64,000 bases of DNA from Snodgrassella alvi wkB2 (GTDB lineage Bacteria > Pseudomonadota > Gammaproteobacteria > Burkholderiales > Neisseriaceae), in NCBI RefSeq assembly GCF_000600005.1, contig NZ_CP007446.1, positions 1,390,894-1,454,893 of the forward strand, read 5' to 3'. Positions 58,514 through 64,000 of the stretch are shown piece by piece. The notes beneath the pieces were generated by a model that saw only the letters and a list, made by a program, of their open reading frames with translations, did no database searches and had not been told where the DNA came from. The position numbers were made by a program, and so were the translations under genes. Numbering within the stretch: the stretch's first letter is position 1; every line of letters begins with the position of its first letter.

Positions 58514-59842
58514 ATGACTTTTCCACAAATACTATCTTTAGTATTGCTGGTACTGATATTGGTATTATCAATCTGGCGGCATGTAAATATTGGCTTACTG
58601 GGTTTTTGTGCAGCCGCAGTAATGGTTACAGCAACACAATTCTATGCGGTAACTGGTTCAGCGACAGCACCAGACCCGGCACTCCTACTGACTTCTAAAT
58701 CAGTATTCGAGCATTTTCCGGGTTCAATTGTTACTTTACTCATTGGTGTATCGCTGCTTTTTGGGCATTTCGAACGCAGCGGAAGTCTGAGCTGGCTAAC
58801 GGATAAAGTATATAAGGCAATTGGTGAACATACTTTACTGATTCCGTGGGTTGGCTACATGATTGGTTTGTTTATTTCTACTGCCGGCGCTTTTTCTACT
58901 GCGACAATTACATTACTGGTACCGGTTATTGCGGCTTTAGGCAGACGTATGCCAAAAATATTCTTCATCAGTGAAGTCGCTGCAATTGTAGGCGCCAATA
59001 CTGGTGCTTTATCTCCGATTAATCCGGTAGGTACGGTTATTCGTGACTCTGCAAATCATGCCCAGGTCAGTTTTAACGGATGGCTGTTATGGTTACTGGG
59101 CACAATAGTTAGTGTCAGTACTGTATTGGTATTGCAAATAATTTTTAGTCCTAGTCGCATGCAGGACAGTACGAATGGAAAAAAACCGGCTCGTGGTCTG
59201 GCTTTACTGAAACCAGTTGCTATTGATAATAATGATAAAGGACAACTAAATCCTGCCTATGCAATCTGCTCAACATTATCTGTATTGCTCTTTATCACTC
59301 TGGTGGTATTTGCAGGTACTGACGTGGGATTAACAGCAATTTCTCTGGCTGTATTATTGCTGTTACTGTTTCCGGAATATAGTAAAAATTTAGCCAGAAA
59401 TATCCCCTGGAATGCTGTGGTAGTAATCAGTGGTTTACTGGTGTTTATTGGTACGATGATGTTGGTACATACCATGGATGCATTAGAAAACCGTTTACTC
59501 GGTATGACTACCAATCAGATAATTTTATTATTCATTATTACGTATTTAACTACCAGTCTGAGTAATGTTGAATCTTCTACTATTGGTGTGATCAGTCTGA
59601 TGACACCTATGATTTTTACGATATTCGGCGGTTCAGCGCATATGTCGCTGATTCTGGCTGCCTGCGTAGCACCGGCTTTACTCAGTGTGATTAATCCGAT
59701 TCATATAGCCGGTACGCTGGTGGTAAGTTATACCGATGAAAAGCAGCAGGATGCAATGTTCAGGCGTCTGCTAACCATTGCTTTTTTCATTGTTCCGATT
59801 ATTCCGGGATTAACAATGATTTTGCCGGCAGTGATGCTTTAG
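58514..59842 (+). CDS. MatC-like/IT-superfamily organic-acid permease, copy 1
   Basis: 442 residues with about ten to twelve membrane helices. The start LVLILVLSIWRHVNIGLLGF resembles the MatC N-terminal domain of malonate/dicarboxylate carriers. GLFISTAGAFSTATITLLVP and GANTGALSPINPVG form the first hairpin-type motif, and SNVESSTIGVISLM with SVINPIHIAGTLVVS the second, the two-fold repeat of the ion-transporter superfamily. Substrate is inferred to be a di- or tricarboxylate. A homologue follows at 60181. No strong ribosome site is visible. Confidence 0.85.
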   Translation: MTFPQILSLVLLVLILVLSIWRHVNIGLLGFCAAAVMVTATQFYAVTGSATAPDPALLLTSKSVFEHFPGSIVTLLIGVSLLFGHFERSGSLSWLTDKVYKAIGEHTLLIPWVGYMIGLFISTAGAFSTATITLLVPVIAALGRRMPKIFFISEVAAIVGANTGALSPINPVGTVIRDSANHAQVSFNGWLLWLLGTIVSVSTVLVLQIIFSPSRMQDSTNGKKPARGLALLKPVAIDNNDKGQLNPAYAICSTLSVLLFITLVVFAGTDVGLTAISLAVLLLLLFPEYSKNLARNIPWNAVVVISGLLVFIGTMMLVHTMDALENRLLGMTTNQIILLFIITYLTTSLSNVESSTIGVISLMTPMIFTIFGGSAHMSLILAACVAPALLSVINPIHIAGTLVVSYTDEKQQDAMFRRLLTIAFFIVPIIPGLTMILPAVML

Positions 59843-60180
59843 CTTTAAGTTAAATGCTGCCGTTTGGCTCCTGTTAAAGCCGGTTACAGGATTCTCATGG
59901 CAGTACTGTATATAGATATCTGAATTCAGACTAACAAATTTATTCTCCTTGATTTAACATTAAAAAAGATATCTTATACTTTACTTTACATAAAAAGTGA
60001 TTTTTTATATTATTTTATAAAGAATATATATTTTTTAAATCTAATTATATGACAATTTAATGATATCCGTATATTAGCTGCAGGCTGAAGAGTTCTCTGA
60101 ATCCGAAATAAATACAAATGTTATTTATTGTGCGATTTTCAGCATATTCATTCTGAAACAATAACCATTCAGGACACTTT
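59843..60180. other. intergenic region between the two permease genes
   Basis: 338 bases, AT-rich, no gene. No terminator with a strong stem was found, so read-through or a separate promoter are both possible. Confidence 0.45.
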
Positions 60181-61494
60181 ATGAACTTACCACAAATTTT
60201 ATCGCTTATATTATTGGTTGTGATTTTGGTTCTGGCAGTATGGCGACACGTCAATATTGGTCTTTTAGGATTTAGTGCTGCGGCGATAATGGTTATGGCG
60301 ACAACTGCAATTGCTGATGGTTCTGATACAAATACAGTCTTGAGCAGCAAGGATGTACTCAGCCATTTTCCCGGAGCCATTGTAACGCTGTTAATCGGTG
60401 TGTCCTTACTTTTTGCTCATCTGGAAAAAAGCGGTGGCTTAAGCTGGTTTACAGATCAGATTTACGCAAAAATGGGGCATCGCACTAATATTGTTCCTTG
60501 GATTGGCTATTTTATCGGATTTGCGATTTCGACAGCCGGTGCCTTTTCTACGGCATCGATAACGTTGCTGGTTCCGGTTATTGCTGCTTTAGGCAGAAAA
60601 CATCCCAGATTATTTTTCATCTGTGAAATGGCAGCAATTATTGGTGCCAATACCGGTGCACTTTCACCTATTAATCCTACTGGTCAGGTTATTCTGGATG
60701 CAGCAAAAAAAGCACATGTTGAGTATAGTCCGTGGCTGGTCTGGTTTCTGGGAATGTTAATCAGTTTTGTGCTGGTTATTGCCCTGCAAATTGTATTTCA
60801 GGATAAAAGAGTAGTCGAAACAAGTGATTCTAAAGCGCCTGAAAAAGGCTTTGTACTGCTAAAACCAATTAAACAGGAAAATGGTGATAACCATCAGTTA
60901 CAGCCATTTTATGCAATCTGTTCTACTATTGCTGTATTGATTTTTCTGATATTAGTGATATTTGCTAAAGCCAATGTCGGTCTGACTGCTCTGACGCTGG
61001 CAGTAATTATGATGCTGTTTTTTACGCAGCAAAGTAAAGATTTTGTGAAAAAAATCCCATGGAATGCTGTAGTGGTTATTAGTGGTCTGCTGATTTTCAT
61101 CGGTACCATGATGCAGGTAAATACAATGAAAGCGGTAGAACAAGGTCTGCTCAGTATGACCAGCAGTAAAATTGCTTTATTGTTTATGCTCGCTTACCTG
61201 ACTACGTTCCTGAGTAATGTGGAGTCCTCTACTTTAGGTGTTATCAGCTTGATGATTCCGATGGTATTTACGATTTTTGGCGATTCTCCGCAAATCTCTT
61301 TGATTCTGACTGCCTGTGCGGCACCAGCTATGCTCAGTGTCGTTAATCCGATTCATATTGCCGGTACTCTGGTGGTAAGTGTGACCGAAGAAAAACAGCA
61401 GGAAATGATGTTCAAACGTTTATTGATTATTGCCTTTGCTACAGTACCGTTTTTTCCCGGACTAGCTATGATTGTTCCGGCTCTGATGATGTAA
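60181..61494 (+). CDS. MatC-like/IT-superfamily organic-acid permease, copy 2
   Basis: 437 residues, co-linear with the preceding permease and sharing most motif residues: WRHVNIGLLGF, STAGAFSTASITLLVPVIAA, GANTGALSPINPTGQ, IPWNAVVVISGLL, SNVESSTLGVISLM and NPIHIAGTLVVS. Differences cluster in loops and in the residue after NPxG (TV in copy 1, QV here), a position near the substrate in this superfamily. A tandem duplication with possible change in specificity is inferred. A terminator follows. Confidence 0.85.
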   Translation: MNLPQILSLILLVVILVLAVWRHVNIGLLGFSAAAIMVMATTAIADGSDTNTVLSSKDVLSHFPGAIVTLLIGVSLLFAHLEKSGGLSWFTDQIYAKMGHRTNIVPWIGYFIGFAISTAGAFSTASITLLVPVIAALGRKHPRLFFICEMAAIIGANTGALSPINPTGQVILDAAKKAHVEYSPWLVWFLGMLISFVLVIALQIVFQDKRVVETSDSKAPEKGFVLLKPIKQENGDNHQLQPFYAICSTIAVLIFLILVIFAKANVGLTALTLAVIMMLFFTQQSKDFVKKIPWNAVVVISGLLIFIGTMMQVNTMKAVEQGLLSMTSSKIALLFMLAYLTTFLSNVESSTLGVISLMIPMVFTIFGDSPQISLILTACAAPAMLSVVNPIHIAGTLVVSVTEEKQQEMMFKRLLIIAFATVPFFPGLAMIVPALMM

Positions 61495-61509
61495 TATCAA
61501 TATTATTTA

Positions 61510-61545
61510 AAAACGCTCTGCTTTAAAGCAGAGCGTTTTATATTT
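61510..61545 (+). terminator. terminator after permease copy 2
   Basis: AAAACGCTCTGC/GCAGAGCGTTTT, 12 bp, loop TTTAAA, then a short T-rich stretch. Confidence 0.88.
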
Positions 61546-61747
61546 CTGCACAGCAGATATTTATCTACCTGTTAAATATTCTTTAAGATGATTTGGATTC
61601 AGCCTGCTTTTTTCCAAAGGCTGTTTTACTTATTAATGCTGGCTGACGGAACAGACAGCTAGTCTGTTTGCAAAAAACCAGTTAACAAGCTGATTGGACT
61701 ACGGCACAATAATCATCTGTTTTCTGTTAATACTTTTTTATATTTCT

Positions 61748-62986
61748 ATGCAAATTTATTTGGTTGGTGGCGCAGTAAGAGATAAGTATCTGCAGCGTCC
61801 GGTGGTCGACCGCGACTGGGTAGTGGTTGGCGCAGATGCAAAAAAAATGCTGGAAGCTGGGTATCAGCCCGTAGGCAAGGATTTTCCGGTATTTCTGCAT
61901 CCGCAAACTCATGAAGAATATGCGCTCGCGCGTACCGAACGTAAAGTATCTGCCGGTTACAATGGTTTTACTTTTCATGCAGCGGCAGATGTGACGCTGG
62001 AGCAGGATTTACAACGACGCGATTTAACTATTAATGCTATGGCCGAAGATGCATCGGGTAATCTGATTGATCCGTATAACGGGCTGGCTGATTTACGCTG
62101 CGGTATATTACGTCATGTCAGCCCTGCTTTTGCAGAAGACCCGGTACGTATCTTGCGCATTGCCCGTTTTGCCGCGCGTTATGGATTTAAAGTAGCCGAT
62201 GAAACTATGGCACTGATGTGCCAGATGGTAAATAATGGTGAAGTAAATGCTCTGGTTGCCGAACGGGTATGGCAGGAACTGGCTAAAGGGCTGATGGAAA
62301 AGAATCCGCGGCTGATGATAGACGTTTTACGTGCCTGCGGTGCGCTGAAAGTAATTTTACCAGAGGTTGATGCGTTATTCGGCGTACCGCAACGCGCTGA
62401 TTTCCACCCTGAAATAGATACCGGTGAGCATACTTTACTGTGTCTGCAGTATGCTGCTGAAAATGATTATTCACTGGAAGAACGTTATGCTGCTCTCACT
62501 CATGATCTGGGCAAAGCACTGACTCCGGCAAATAAATTACCACGCCACCCCGGACATGATTATGCCGGAATAGAACCTGTAGAAGCGGTAAACCGGCGCT
62601 GGCAGGTACCCAAAGCCTGTGCGCAATTGGCATTACTGGTATGTGAATATCATATCAGGTTACATAGTGTCAGTCAGCTTAAACCCAAAACGACACTGGA
62701 TATTCTGAAAAAAACCGATGCATTGCGCCGTCCGGATCGATTTAGGCAGATTTTGCGTGTATGCCTCGCTGATATACGCGGACGCCTCAGATTTGAACAT
62801 CAGCCATATCCTCAGCAACAGCACTGGCTAAATTTACAGTCTGCGGCAATGGCAATTGATGCAGCATCAATTGCCCGGACAGTGGCTGAACCGCAGCAGA
62901 TAGCTCAGGCAATCGATCAGGCAAGGCTGAATCAGATTCGCCCGATACAAAATGCATATTGTCAATCTCAACTACACGGCTATTAA
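61748..62986 (+). CDS. cca: multifunctional CCA-adding tRNA nucleotidyltransferase with HD domain
   Basis: 412 residues. It builds or repairs the CCA end of tRNAs. MQIYLVGGAVRDKYLQRPV is the nucleotidyltransferase motif, with the DRDW metal site and LQRRDLTINAMA. The HD phosphohydrolase domain is marked by YAALTHDLGKAL and CEYHIRLH. Start at 61748 is where the family begins. The four tRNA genes in the window already encode CCA, so a repair role is expected. glnD follows after two bases. Confidence 0.96.
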   Translation: MQIYLVGGAVRDKYLQRPVVDRDWVVVGADAKKMLEAGYQPVGKDFPVFLHPQTHEEYALARTERKVSAGYNGFTFHAAADVTLEQDLQRRDLTINAMAEDASGNLIDPYNGLADLRCGILRHVSPAFAEDPVRILRIARFAARYGFKVADETMALMCQMVNNGEVNALVAERVWQELAKGLMEKNPRLMIDVLRACGALKVILPEVDALFGVPQRADFHPEIDTGEHTLLCLQYAAENDYSLEERYAALTHDLGKALTPANKLPRHPGHDYAGIEPVEAVNRRWQVPKACAQLALLVCEYHIRLHSVSQLKPKTTLDILKKTDALRRPDRFRQILRVCLADIRGRLRFEHQPYPQQQHWLNLQSAAMAIDAASIARTVAEPQQIAQAIDQARLNQIRPIQNAYCQSQLHGY

Positions 62987-62988
62987 TT

Positions 62989-64000
62989 ATGTCATCTTCA
63001 GCACTTATTACTCAGTTGTCGGACAAGCTACACAAGCACAAACAACAAGCGGCAGAAATATACCGGCAACGCAGGCATCCGTTTGTCTATTTTCGCCAGC
63101 ATACCGGAGTAATTGCTGATGTGCTGTCTACACTGTGGCAGGAGTTGTTTGCCGAAGAAGAAATGTGTCTGCTGGCAATAGGTGGATTCGGACGCGGCGA
63201 AATGTATCCGTATTCGGATATGGATATTGCTATTGTCAGCAGAAATCCGATTGATGACGATATTCAGCAGAAAATTGGTGCTTTTGTTCAAATATTATGG
63301 GATATCCATTTACAGCCCGCCCCTAAGGTGGGAACAATTAATGAGTTATGTGAAAGTGCCCGGGTTGATTTAACGGGTGATTCAGCCTTACTGGAAAGCC
63401 GGTATTTATGCGGCCGGCAGGATCTGGCTGCTGAATTGATTCATCAGCTTGATTTACAGCGGGATGTGGCTGCTTTTATCGAAGGTAAAATACTGGAACA
63501 GCGGCAACGTTATACCAAAGCGGCCGGTGAAGCCAGTCTGCTGGAAGCCAATGTAAAAACTACTCAGGGCGGTTTACGCGATATTCATACTTTATTGTGG
63601 CTGGCAAAAGTTCAGGGATTACCTCCTCAGATTCATCAGCTGATGAAAAATGCTATTCTGAACCGAACTGAAGCCAGGCTGTTACTGAGCTGCCAGAAAC
63701 AGCTGGCCAGAATCCGTATTGAGCTGCATCTGACTGCCAGACGGGCTGAAGACAGATTGATTTTTGATTTACAAACTCAGGTAGCACAGAATCTTGGTTA
63801 TCGCAATGATGCAAATTCCCGGGCCAGTGAAAAACTAATGCATGATTTTTATCGTGCACTAAAAGGCGTGAAACAACTCAGTGGTATTCTGGTACCTATG
63901 CTGCGCGACCGTGTTTACGCTTCTCTGCCGCGTGTGGTGGTTAATCTGGATCAGCATTATTATCAGGTAGGTAATATGCTGGCGGTGCATAATCTTGAAC
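62989..64000 (+). CDS. glnD: PII uridylyltransferase GlnD, partial (3' end beyond window)
   Basis: 337 codons are visible. GlnD uridylylates and deuridylylates PII in response to glutamine. The nucleotidyltransferase motif LAIGGFGRGEMYPYSDMDIAIV is present; only the part GGFGRGEMYPYSDMD is diagnostic. The following helical segment has VKTTQGGLRDIHTLLWLAK, typical of GlnD. The HD and ACT domains lie past the right edge. It starts two bases after the cca stop and is probably cotranscribed. Confidence 0.95.
   Translation, partial: MSSSALITQLSDKLHKHKQQAAEIYRQRRHPFVYFRQHTGVIADVLSTLWQELFAEEEMCLLAIGGFGRGEMYPYSDMDIAIVSRNPIDDDIQQKIGAFVQILWDIHLQPAPKVGTINELCESARVDLTGDSALLESRYLCGRQDLAAELIHQLDLQRDVAAFIEGKILEQRQRYTKAAGEASLLEANVKTTQGGLRDIHTLLWLAKVQGLPPQIHQLMKNAILNRTEARLLLSCQKQLARIRIELHLTARRAEDRLIFDLQTQVAQNLGYRNDANSRASEKLMHDFYRALKGVKQLSGILVPMLRDRVYASLPRVVVNLDQHYYQVGNMLAVHNLE

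Overview
The window looks like chromosome of a low-GC member of the Neisseriaceae, most like the bee-gut symbiont Snodgrassella alvi; this is an inference from gene content, not a database match. The signs are the Neisseria-type gene cluster sdhCDAB-sdhE-gltA-sucA-sucB-lpdA, two PilC/PilY1-type pilus-tip proteins, a metX-metW pair, AT-rich intergenic DNA, and a PAAR-Rhs protein of the kind exported by type VI secretion systems.

Layout. 1-4150: the bulk of a minus-strand PAAR-Rhs polymorphic toxin whose C-terminal toxin tip runs off the left edge. 4443-12237: mixed genes (a small exported protein, mscL, a dihydroorotate dehydrogenase-family enzyme, a GST, rlmJ, fbp, ppiB), then a decayed patch at 10537-11613 with YciI-like gene fragments around an intact AhpD-like gene, then a lipoprotein. 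12408-17386: cysK, acnB and an M48 lipoprotein peptidase, all minus strand. 17751-28679: mostly plus strand (trkA-trkH-slt, an isochorismatase-family hydrolase, tcdA-scpA, two overlapping hotdog thioesterases, pncB, hslR), with uspA on minus. 28757-29317: an orphan TIR-like gene. 29539-41129: the TCA cluster on the minus strand with a GntR regulator at its head, and mdh divergent at 41350. 42400-46400: a small membrane protein, metXW and argS. 46805-47467: four tRNA genes on minus (Leu, Val, Asp, Val). 48349-55530: two tandem pilC/pilY1 paralogues in AT-rich surroundings. 55907-57730: ribA with a GAF-like gene, and a YjzC-like small protein. 58514-61494: two tandem MatC-like organic-acid permeases. 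61748-64000: cca and the first part of glnD.

How it fits together. acnB, gltA, sucAB-lpdA, sdhCDAB and mdh supply most of an oxidative TCA cycle. fbp points to gluconeogenesis, and the duplicated permeases suggest growth on carboxylic acids. sucCD, which follow lpdA in Neisseria, are not at this site. The surface and conflict functions (Rhs, TIR-like protein, PilC pair) lie in separate accessory patches between core genes.

The strongest candidates for a second look are the Rhs toxin tip, the orphan TIR-like gene at the lpdA border, the diverged pilC pair, the palindrome at the GntR/mdh junction, and the duplicated permeases. I did not find a clearly new multi-gene system.
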